DNA of 10,904 nt, taken from NCBI GenBank assembly GCA_016280695.1, contig JAEEHG010000214.1:1-10904 (forward strand). The letters run 5' to 3'. This DNA is from Solobacterium sp. (lineage in GTDB: Bacteria > Bacillota_I > Bacilli_A > Erysipelotrichales > Erysipelotrichaceae). A program made the translations under genes and the position numbers. Below are positions 6,110-10,904 of the stretch, one piece after another (position 1 is the first letter of the stretch; the number at the start of each line of letters is the position of its first letter). The notes beneath the pieces are model-generated. The model had not been told where the DNA came from, made no database searches, and was given only the letters and a program-made list of their open reading frames with translations.

Positions 6110-6134
6110 TGCTAAGATGGTAATACAGCGGAGG
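6110..6134 (+). promoter_or_regulatory. Extended -10 and RBS of nrdG
   Basis: TGC-TAAGAT (6110-6118) lies right after the transporter stop codon, predicting a start near 6125 and a leader of about 17 bases. GGAGG at 6130-6134 lies seven bases before the ATG. nrdG may therefore be read both from its own promoter and by readthrough. Confidence 0.55.
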
Positions 6135-6141
6135 TCTGAGC

Positions 6142-6672
6142 ATGTATTACGGAAATATCAAGAAGTATGACGTGGCAAACGGCGAAGGAGTCCGCGTGAC
6201 GCTGTTCATCAGCGGCTGCCGGATCCACTGCCCGGGCTGTTTCCAGGCGGAGACATGGGATTTCCGGTACGGACAGGAATATACCGAAGAAACCCAGCAG
6301 GAAGTGCTGGATGCCATGGACAATGAATTCATATCCGGGCTGACCGTGCTGGGCGGGGAACCGTTTGAACCGGAGAACCAGCGGGTGGTCGTCAAACTGC
6401 TGAAGGCCGCGAAGGAGCGCTATCCGGACAAGAACATCTGGTGCTGGTCCGGTTACCTGTATGACCGGGACCTGCAGCCGGGCGGCCGCAAATACACCGA
6501 AGTGACAGATGAAATGCTGTCGTACATCGATATCCTGGTCGACGGGCCGTTCGTACAGGCGAAAAAGAACCTGGCCCTGAGCTTCCGCGGCTCGGCGAAC
6601 CAGCGGGTCATCGACCTGAAGAAAACAAGGGAAACCGGCGAGATTGTACTGCATATCCCGATGAACGGGTGA
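6142..6672 (+). CDS. nrdG: Anaerobic RNR-activating radical SAM protein
   Basis: The 176-residue activase of the class III anaerobic ribonucleotide reductase. It uses a 4Fe-4S cluster and S-adenosylmethionine to make the glycyl radical on NrdD in the cytosol. The radical SAM C-x3-C-x2-C is seen as GCRIHCPGC (C26, C30, C33), followed by the NrdG-typical FQAETWDF stretch, GGEP at 71-74, the WCWSGYLYD strand and the DILVDGPFV and FRGSANQRVID segments near the end. Length is slightly above the usual 150-170. nrdD is not adjacent on either side, although the two are often neighbours. Expression under anaerobic growth fits a strict or facultative anaerobe. Confidence 0.94.
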   Translation: MYYGNIKKYDVANGEGVRVTLFISGCRIHCPGCFQAETWDFRYGQEYTEETQQEVLDAMDNEFISGLTVLGGEPFEPENQRVVVKLLKAAKERYPDKNIWCWSGYLYDRDLQPGGRKYTEVTDEMLSYIDILVDGPFVQAKKNLALSFRGSANQRVIDLKKTRETGEIVLHIPMNG

Positions 6673-6691
6673 CCGGCGCACAGCCGGTTTT
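6672..6691 (+). terminator. Weak terminator after nrdG
   Basis: accggc / gccggt forms a 6-bp GC-rich stem with a 5-base loop and four T. It overlaps the end of the stop codon and is followed almost at once by the promoter of the next gene. Probably partial. Confidence 0.6.
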
Positions 6692-6695
6692 CTTC

Positions 6696-6704
6696 TGTTA
6701 AAAT
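6696..6704 (+). promoter_or_regulatory. Extended -10 promoter, predicted leaderless start
   Basis: TGT-TAAAAT is a good extended -10. Seven bases past its last T is 6711, the A of the ATG of the sce7726-type gene. Only six bases (agggac) separate the -10 from the ATG, too few for a leader with a working ribosome site. Confidence 0.75.
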
Positions 6705-6710
6705 AGGGAC

Positions 6711-7340
6711 ATGACATTGCTGGACAAAGACATCCGCGAACCGCTGTTCCAGTATCTGGAAGAGCGGTACGGCATGGTGCGGATCCTGGAGGAAAAGGAA
6801 ATCGGCCAGTCGCGGGCAGACGCGGTCATGGTGACGGCCGACAGCCTGTACGGGATTGAGATCAAGAGCGACGCGGATACATATGCCCGGCTTTCTTCCC
6901 AGGTGAAGGACTACGACCGGTACTATGATTTCAACTATGTCGTGGCCGGCAGCACCCATGGCCTCCACGTGGCGGAACATGTGCCCTGGTACTGGGGCAT
7001 CATCACGGTGGAATGGTACCGGGACCGGGTGGACTTCTACCTGGCCCGGGAGCCGGAGCGTAACCCGCACATGGACCTGCGGCACAAATTGAGCCTGCTG
7101 TGGCGGCCGGAGCTGGTGCAGATCCAGGAGAAGCATGATCTGCCGAAGTATAAAGAAAAATCAAAGCTCTTCGTACAGCAGAAGATTCTGGAAAAGATCC
7201 CGGCGGAAGATCTGCAGGAAGACATCTCCGCCGCGCTGTTTGAGCGGGATTATACTGCCATCCGGGAGACCATCAACACCTACCGGAAGGAACAGGGCCG
7301 CCGGGCCCGCCGGAAACCGCCGAAGCGGCGAAGGATCTGA
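6711..7340 (+). CDS. sce7726-family PD-(D/E)XK nuclease-like protein
   Basis: A 209-residue soluble protein that I recognise as sce7726-family: it starts with DKDIREPL, then IGQSRADAVMV, GIEIKSDADTYARL and QVKDYDRYYD. The pattern is a PD-(D/E)XK nuclease core, with Asp37, Glu50-x-Lys52 and a motif-IV-like Gln64-x3-Tyr68, all intact. Later come VVAGSTHG and VPWYWGIITVEW, as in the family. The C-terminus (about 190-209) is strongly basic (GRRARRKPPKRRRI), which suits nucleic acid binding. The biological role is not established; DNA repair, modification-dependent cleavage or defence are all possible. It is a single gene with its own promoter and no methylase, helicase or antitoxin partner. The family needs the N-terminal DxDIR, which fixes this start despite the missing ribosome site. 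Confidence 0.85.
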   Translation: MTLLDKDIREPLFQYLEERYGMVRILEEKEIGQSRADAVMVTADSLYGIEIKSDADTYARLSSQVKDYDRYYDFNYVVAGSTHGLHVAEHVPWYWGIITVEWYRDRVDFYLAREPERNPHMDLRHKLSLLWRPELVQIQEKHDLPKYKEKSKLFVQQKILEKIPAEDLQEDISAALFERDYTAIRETINTYRKEQGRRARRKPPKRRRI

Positions 7341-7360
7341 CAGTATTTCACGTGACAACA

Positions 7361-7386
7361 CCGGCCGGAGTGTCTCATCCGGCGGG
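7361..7386 (+). terminator. Imperfect hairpin after sce7726-type gene
   Basis: ccggccgga and tccggcggg pair with one mismatch around an 8-base loop. The tail is ttatataaaa, not a T run, so it is at best a poor terminator. The rest of 7341-7425 shows nothing else I can support. Confidence 0.3.
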
Positions 7387-7425
7387 GTTATATAAAAAGC
7401 GGACATCCTGATATAAATCCTGCTT

Positions 7426-7434
7426 TGGTATAAT
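7426..7434 (+). promoter_or_regulatory. Extended -10 promoter of membrane protein gene
   Basis: TGG-TATAAT is a perfect extended -10; no clear -35. The predicted start near 7441 gives a leader of about 36 bases with GGAGG at 7463-7467, nine bases before the ATG. Confidence 0.75.
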
Positions 7435-7476
7435 ATAACGGCTGCTGAAAAAACCGGCAGACGGAGGTAAGGACAG

Positions 7477-7884
7477 ATGAATAAAAACCGGAACAGCTGG
7501 TTCAGGGAAAGTGTTTTTATTTACAGTGTTATCTATACGGCCGTGACGATCCTGAACAGTATCCTGTATCTGAGCCAGGGTGTACGGAATGACCCGAGCG
7601 GCAACTGGCATGAACTGACCCGGGCAGTCATAGTGCTGATCGGGGTTGCGGCATACGAAATGGCCATCCGGCTGCCGGTGAAAAACCTGTTGCTGCGCGC
7701 GCTCCTGGTGTATATACCCACCATGGCACTGGCGTTCGGCTTCGTGTGGCTGAACCAGTTCATCGAACCGCTGGCGGCCAGTGCCTACAGGGATATCTTC
7801 ATCAACTATACCGGCCTGTTTGTCATGGTCAGCGCAGTTGCCGTTTTCCGGCAGAAGCGGAAAGCAGCGCACAGCCCGGACTGA
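7477..7884 (+). CDS. Four-helix integral membrane protein, unknown
   Basis: A 135-residue protein with a short basic N-terminus and four predicted membrane helices (about residues 12-33, 47-67, 71-92 and 106-125), ending in a charged tail (RQKRKAAHSPD) on the cytoplasmic side. I do not recognise a named family. Features likely to be conserved are the polar loop DPSGNWHELTRA between helices one and two, a VYIPTMALAFGFVWL helix and the AYRDIFINYTG segment before the last helix. The start is supported by GGAGG at good distance and by a strong promoter. Downstream it faces the ABC permease tail to tail, so it is a one-gene unit. No function should be assigned. Confidence 0.8.
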   Translation: MNKNRNSWFRESVFIYSVIYTAVTILNSILYLSQGVRNDPSGNWHELTRAVIVLIGVAAYEMAIRLPVKNLLLRALLVYIPTMALAFGFVWLNQFIEPLAASAYRDIFINYTGLFVMVSAVAVFRQKRKAAHSPD

Positions 7885-7941
7885 TGAAAAAAACAATGGT
7901 ACAGCCGACAGAGCTGACCGGGTCGTCCCCGACTTCAGGAC

Positions 7942-7990
7942 AAAAAAAGGCTGCTCAGCCCCGTTTGTGAAACCGGGCCGGGCAGCCTTT
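7942..7990 (-). terminator. Terminator of gntR-ABC operon
   Basis: Read on the minus strand, a perfect 9-bp outer stem (aaaggctgc / gcagccttt) with further partial pairing inside is followed by seven U (7942-7948). It begins nine bases past the permease stop codon. On the plus strand the T tail is only three bases, so it would end transcription from 7477-7884 less well. Confidence 0.9.
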
Positions 7991-7998
7991 GCCTGTAT

Positions 7999-8619
7999 TC
8001 AGAGGTTCTTTTTTTCGTAGATCCGGATGGACAGCAGCCAGGACAGGCCGAAGACCAGGATGATGGCCGCAGCTGCCCCGGCCAGCAGGACCGGCGCCTT
8101 GACCTGCAGCAGCTTTTCAATGATCTCACCGGCATAGTTGATGATGAACATGCCGCAGCCGACCATGACGATGATGACCGCCATGCGCACCATCTGGCCC
8201 TTGGCTGTTCCGAATTTGACATTGATCGGCAGGGAGATGGCAGAAGCCAGCATGGACAGCGCGAGCATCATCCCGGAACTGACCAGGACGGTAGCCCTGT
8301 CCGCGCTGCGGAAGATCATGCTCAGGATCAGGAAGAGCACATTCAGGACGGCGGTCAGGATCAGGGTGAGCAGGTAGCGCTCATTGATGATATCCCGGCG
8401 CCGCAGCGGCATGATGTCGCAGTATGACAGCCAGCGGCTCTGCTCGTCAATGGCCATCAGGGAAGAGATGAGGGTGACAAAGAAGAAGGAACCGTAGATC
8501 GCCCAGAAGGAGTTGTTCGGCCGGATGGTGCCGAGCACGATGAAGAACAGGGCCATCAGCAGGTATGCCTTGAAGGACCGTGTCAGCATCAGTATATCTT
8601 TGTAGAATAATCCTTTCAT
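7999..8619 (-). CDS. ABC-2 type transporter permease
   Basis: A 206-residue integral membrane protein with six helices (about 18-33, 38-58, 82-103, 110-128, 144-164 and 174-197) and the short MKGLFYKDILML opening common to small ABC-2 permeases. The cytoplasmic loop after helix two (DEQSRWLSYCDIMPLRRRDI, residues 58-77) resembles the coupling segment of this group (SLPVSRREI-like in relatives). The ATG overlaps the TGA of the ATPase gene (ATGA), so the two are translationally coupled, and AGGAGA precedes it. It should form the channel of an exporter with the ATPase upstream; the substrate is unknown, with antimicrobial peptides or lipids being common for YtrA-linked systems. The operon terminator follows. 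Confidence 0.9.
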   Translation of the reverse strand: MKGLFYKDILMLTRSFKAYLLMALFFIVLGTIRPNNSFWAIYGSFFFVTLISSLMAIDEQSRWLSYCDIMPLRRRDIINERYLLTLILTAVLNVLFLILSMIFRSADRATVLVSSGMMLALSMLASAISLPINVKFGTAKGQMVRMAVIIVMVGCGMFIINYAGEIIEKLLQVKAPVLLAGAAAAIILVFGLSWLLSIRIYEKKNL

Positions 8620-9458
8620 TGCCGTTCTCCTTTCACCATGAACACGAAGAGTTCTTCAATGTCCACCGGCTGTGTATCCCAGGCAGGGATTCTGTCTTTC
8701 CGCACGATGACTTCCGTACCGTACGGGGTGGTGCGCCTGCCGATAACGGCCGCGGGATCAAGCTCTTTGAACTGTTCCGGGGTGACCTGCAGCTTGCCGT
8801 ACAGTTCCCGGATGCGGTCTTTTTCCTCAACCAGCAGGACGCGGCCGTCGTGCAGGAAGCACACATAGTCACACGCTTTCTCCAGGTCGCTGACGATATG
8901 CGAGGACATCAGGATCGAATGGGTTTCGTCCTTCGTGAAGTCCATCAGGATATCGAGCAGTTCATCCCGGACGACCGGGTCAAGGCCGCTGGTGGCCTCA
9001 TCCAGCAGGAGCAGGCGCGGGTGATGGGCCAGGGCGCAGGCAAAACCGGTCTTCATGCGGTTGCCGCGGGACATCTCGAAGAACTTCTTGTCCTCCGGGA
9101 TCCGCAGGACTTTTACCATGCGGGCGAACTCGTCCGCATCCCAGTTCCGGTAGATGCCGGCCATGATCCTGCCGATCTCGTGGATTTTCAGAACCGTCGG
9201 GAAACTGACATCTTCCATGACCACACCGATTTCTTCCTTGATCTGCGGACGGGCCCGCAGGTCGGTTTCGCCCAATACATTGATGGAGCCGCTGTCGGGA
9301 CGGATCATGCCCAGCAGCAGTTTCATGGTGGTTGACTTGCCGGCACCGTTTTCACCGACCAGCCCCATGATCGTGCCTTCCGGCAGATCCAGGTTCAGGT
9401 CTTTCAGTTCGAACCCGGGGTAGGATTTATTGATATTTCTGATTTCAATGGCACTCAT
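8616..9458 (-). CDS. ABC transporter ATP-binding protein
   Basis: A 280-residue ATPase. I chose the start at 9458 because GGAGGA (9465-9470) lies six bases upstream; a longer open frame from 9485 would overlap gntR and has no ribosome site. Walker A is GENGAGKST (residues 35-43), Walker B is LLLLDEAT with D153/E154, the D-loop is SGLDP, and the switch His is H187 in SSHIVSD. Two motifs differ from the textbook form: the Q-loop reads VVMEDVSFP with no Gln, and the signature is MSRGN in place of LSGGQ. Similar variants are usual in the YtrB-like group of small ABC-2 exporters, so the protein is probably active. The C-terminal 60 residues are an accessory domain. It powers the permease encoded next. 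Confidence 0.93.
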   Translation of the reverse strand: MSAIEIRNINKSYPGFELKDLNLDLPEGTIMGLVGENGAGKSTTMKLLLGMIRPDSGSINVLGETDLRARPQIKEEIGVVMEDVSFPTVLKIHEIGRIMAGIYRNWDADEFARMVKVLRIPEDKKFFEMSRGNRMKTGFACALAHHPRLLLLDEATSGLDPVVRDELLDILMDFTKDETHSILMSSHIVSDLEKACDYVCFLHDGRVLLVEEKDRIRELYGKLQVTPEQFKELDPAAVIGRRTTPYGTEVIVRKDRIPAWDTQPVDIEELFVFMVKGERQ

Positions 9459-9460
9459 GT

Positions 9461-9832
9461 TCAGTCCTCCCAGATGGTATTCCACATCTCAAGTATTTCT
9501 TCTTTCGTCAGGCCGCACGATCCGGCGAGCGCGCGGATTTCGTCCATGTCTTCCTCGATCCGGCGCAGGTTTTCCTCGCGGACCAGATCGAGGTTCTTTT
9601 CCGCCACGAAGCAGCCTTTGCCGGCGACCGTGTAGATCAGGCCTTCCTTTTCCAGCTCATCGTAGGCCCGCTTGGTCGTGATGACGCTGATGCGCAGGTC
9701 CCGCGCCAGGGTGCGGATGCTGGGCAGGGGTTCTTCCGGCTGCAGGGTCCCGCTGATAATCTGGTCCCGGATCTGGGCATGGATCTGGGTGTAGATCGGC
9801 ACCCCGCTCCGGTTATCTATAAAGATGTTCAT
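9461..9832 (-). CDS. GntR-family regulator, YtrA type
   Basis: A 123-residue one-component repressor. Residues 1-70 are the winged helix-turn-helix of the GntR family: DNRSGVPIYTQIHAQIRDQI, then LPSIRTLARDLRISVITTKR and AYDELEKEGLIYTVAGKGCF. The remaining 50 residues are a short helical dimerisation tail, which defines the YtrA subfamily, unlike the large sensor domains of other GntR proteins. The ATG at 9832 follows GAGGTAA; a longer open frame runs through the promoter and is rejected. It is the first gene of the operon with the ABC ATPase and permease, two bases apart from the former. Family knowledge suggests it represses its own operon and is relieved by envelope-active compounds. Confidence 0.93.
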   Translation of the reverse strand: MNIFIDNRSGVPIYTQIHAQIRDQIISGTLQPEEPLPSIRTLARDLRISVITTKRAYDELEKEGLIYTVAGKGCFVAEKNLDLVREENLRRIEEDMDEIRALAGSCGLTKEEILEMWNTIWED

Positions 9833-9850
9833 ATCGTTACCTCTGTTCAT

Positions 9851-9887
9851 ATACAGTATATACAGTAGGTACGGATTGTCAATACCT
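9851..9887 (-). promoter_or_regulatory. gntR operon promoter with operator-like repeats
   Basis: On the minus strand a perfect TTGACA (9882-9877) and TATACT (9860-9855) are spaced by 16 bases, the only strong -35/-10 pair in the window. On the plus strand atacagta is repeated at 9851-9858 and 9860-9867, overlapping the -10, and aggta / tacct (9867-9871 and 9883-9887) flank the -35 as an inverted repeat. These are good candidates for the GntR operator and would allow repression by blocking polymerase. Confidence 0.7.
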
Positions 9888-9908
9888 GTATCTGTTTTTC
9901 TTTTTCTG

Positions 9909-9941
9909 TGGTACAATGACCGGGCGCCCGCAAGGAGGAGG
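9909..9941 (+). promoter_or_regulatory. Promoter, palindrome and RBS of 45-codon gene
   Basis: TGG-TACAAT (9909-9917) is an extended -10 facing away from gntR. The perfect palindrome cgggcgcccg (9921-9930) spans the predicted start at about 9924. AAGGAGGAGG (9932-9941) is a very strong ribosome site just before the ATG at 9946. Confidence 0.7.
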
Positions 9942-9945
9942 AACG

Positions 9946-10083
9946 ATGGCAGAGAAGAAAAACGATTCACTGGAGGAGATTCTCCGGAAACTGGAGGCTG
10001 CGGAAAAGGAATATGCGGAAAAGCTTCAGAACTCCCGGCTGGAAGAACTGATTCAGAAGGAGGAAGCGCGCCGCGGCAGATAA
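9946..10083 (+). CDS. Small highly charged helical protein, unknown
   Basis: A 45-codon gene that is too short for many gene finders but has every expression signal: extended -10, a near-ideal ribosome site and its own terminator directly after the TAA. The product is almost wholly charged and helical (MAEKKNDSLEEILRKLEAAE at the start, EARRGR at the end), with Leu/Ile spaced as in a coiled coil and no membrane segment. I do not recognise a family. It is divergent from the gntR-ABC operon and shares its 113-bp control region, so it may respond to the same regulator, but nothing shows this directly. Confidence 0.7.
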   Translation: MAEKKNDSLEEILRKLEAAEKEYAEKLQNSRLEELIQKEEARRGR

Positions 10084-10085
10084 AG

Positions 10086-10111
10086 ATGGATCCGGAGGGA
10101 TTCATTTTTTT
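10086..10111 (+). terminator. Terminator of 45-codon gene
   Basis: An 8-bp stem with one G-U pair (atggatcc / ggattcat) and a ggag tetraloop runs into seven T. It starts two bases after the stop codon, which supports that the small gene is real. Confidence 0.8.
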
Positions 10112-10157
10112 CTTAATCAGGGCGGATGATTTTCCTTGCGGGATACGACAGGGGCTC

Positions 10158-10166
10158 TGATACAAT
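10158..10166 (+). promoter_or_regulatory. Extended -10 promoter, near-leaderless start
   Basis: TGA-TACAAT is an extended -10. Transcription should start at about 10173, one base before the ATG at 10174. The purines between (aaagaag) touch the ATG and cannot act as a normally spaced ribosome site. Confidence 0.7.
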
Positions 10167-10173
10167 AAAGAAG

Positions 10174-10904
10174 ATGAAAAAGAAGTTTTTGATGATGACT
10201 GCGCTCCTGCTGGCCATGATCATGCCGGTGAGGGCGGAGGAGAATACGGAAAACGGTCCTGAGGTGTCCGGCCAGGCAGCGATCCTGGTGGATATGGCCA
10301 GCGGCAGTATTCTGTATAAGAAGAATATCGACCAGCACCTTGATCCGGCCAGCCTGACCAAGATCATGACGGTCTATGCCGCATTGGAAAAGACGGACGC
10401 GGATGCCGAACTGACCCTGTCAAAGGAAGCCTTCGGGACCTACAGCCATGACTATGGCGTGCTCTGGATCCAGGAGGGGGAAACGATGACTGCCCGTTCG
10501 GCCGCCTATGCCTCCCTGCTGGCCAGCGCGAATGATACGACGGCCATGCTCAGTGAAGCCGCCGCCGGCAGTGTGGACGCCATGGTGCCGCTGATGAATC
10601 AGAAAGCCCGGGAACTCGGGCTGGGGAATACGAACTTCCAGAACCCGTTCGGGCTCAACAACGAGAACAACTACACCACGGCCCGGGACATGGCTGTTTT
10701 GACCAGGACAGTCCTGCAGGATGATGCGTTTGCCCGCATGTTCGGGGCATCAAGCTACACGATCCCGGCCTCGAACAAATACGGGGAACGGCTGATTGCC
10801 CAGGACTGCGAACTGCTGCGCAGCGGGAACCTGGCTTACGGGCCGGCCACAGCCTGCAAGGTCGGCAGCACCGAATACGGCGGCTATGCCATCACCGTGG
10901 CAGC
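10174..10904 (+). CDS. D-Ala-D-Ala carboxypeptidase (DacA-like), 3'-cut
   Basis: The first 243 residues of a secreted penicillin-binding protein of the S11 peptidase family, open to the right edge. A Sec signal peptide (KKK, hydrophobic core to about residue 18, VRA cleavage after Ala21) is followed by the catalytic domain. The nucleophile motif S-x2-K is SLTK (S60, K63) in PASLTKIMT, and the SxN motif is SAN (S118-N120). The third motif reads CKVG (K229-V230-G231) where the family has GKTG, so its Thr is missing. Such enzymes trim the last D-Ala from peptidoglycan stem peptides outside the cell. Any C-terminal anchor domain lies beyond the window. Starting at codon 7 or 8 would lose the basic n-region of the signal peptide, so the first ATG is preferred even without a ribosome site. 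Confidence 0.92.
   Translation, partial: MKKKFLMMTALLLAMIMPVRAEENTENGPEVSGQAAILVDMASGSILYKKNIDQHLDPASLTKIMTVYAALEKTDADAELTLSKEAFGTYSHDYGVLWIQEGETMTARSAAYASLLASANDTTAMLSEAAAGSVDAMVPLMNQKARELGLGNTNFQNPFGLNNENNYTTARDMAVLTRTVLQDDAFARMFGASSYTIPASNKYGERLIAQDCELLRSGNLAYGPATACKVGSTEYGGYAITVA

Noticed and set aside
9459..9485. Longer N-terminus for the ABC ATPase (start at 9485)
   Set aside because: It would overlap gntR by 25 bases and lacks a ribosome site, while the start at 9458 has GGAGGA six bases upstream.
9833..10165. Longer N-terminus for the GntR regulator (start at 10165)
   Set aside because: It would read through the TTGACA/TATACT promoter and the divergent 45-codon gene; YtrA proteins begin at the MNIFIDNRSG segment.

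Overview
The window is about 10.9 kb of GC-rich bacterial DNA with Gram-positive (Firmicutes) character. Evidence for this is strong AGGAGG-type ribosome binding sites, a CnaB-repeat surface protein with a VPNTG sorting motif, a YtrA-type GntR/ABC operon, a DacA-like carboxypeptidase, NrdG and a BspA-like LRR_5 protein. The gene mix and high GC would fit the Erysipelotrichia, but that placement is inferred from gene content and no marker gene confirms it. There are no rRNA, tRNA, CRISPR, transposase or phage genes. The standard genetic code with frequent TGA stops fits throughout.

Layout. Positions 3-1658 hold the 3' part of a repetitive surface protein (CnaB repeats, a CUB-like insertion, a Pro-Thr stalk and a weak sorting signal), closed by a strong terminator. 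An AraC regulator (1717-2622, minus) faces it and is divergent from a small HPr-like protein (2728-2973). Next come, on the plus strand and mostly as single-gene units with their own promoter and terminator, a PAP2 phosphatase (3068-3733), a small cytosolic LRR_5 protein (3780-4235), an Na/Pi cotransporter with a PhoU tail (4442-6109), nrdG (6142-6672), an sce7726-type PD-(D/E)XK protein (6711-7340) and a four-helix membrane protein (7477-7884). A minus-strand operon follows: gntR (YtrA type), ABC ATPase and ABC-2 permease (9832 down to 7999), overlapping or nearly so and ended by a strong terminator. Divergent from it are a 45-codon gene (9946-10083) and the start of a secreted D-Ala-D-Ala carboxypeptidase (10174 to the window end).

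How the genes relate. Only the gntR-ATPase-permease set is a clear functional unit: an autoregulated transporter of the kind often tied to envelope stress. The Na/Pi transporter has tandem operator-like repeats upstream, spaced in a way that suits an OmpR/PhoB-family regulator. The other genes look like independent housekeeping or accessory genes.

Main points of interest. I see no obvious new multi-gene system. (1) Three genes (LRR, sce7726, carboxypeptidase) have an extended -10 placed so that transcription should start at or next to the A of the ATG, predicting leaderless mRNAs. (2) Almost every plus-strand promoter is a TGn extended -10 with no recognisable -35. (3) The surface protein has an apparently permuted CUB-like module inserted before the last strand of a CnaB domain. 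(4) The carboxypeptidase has KVG in place of the KTG motif. (5) The sorting signal of the surface protein looks degenerate.
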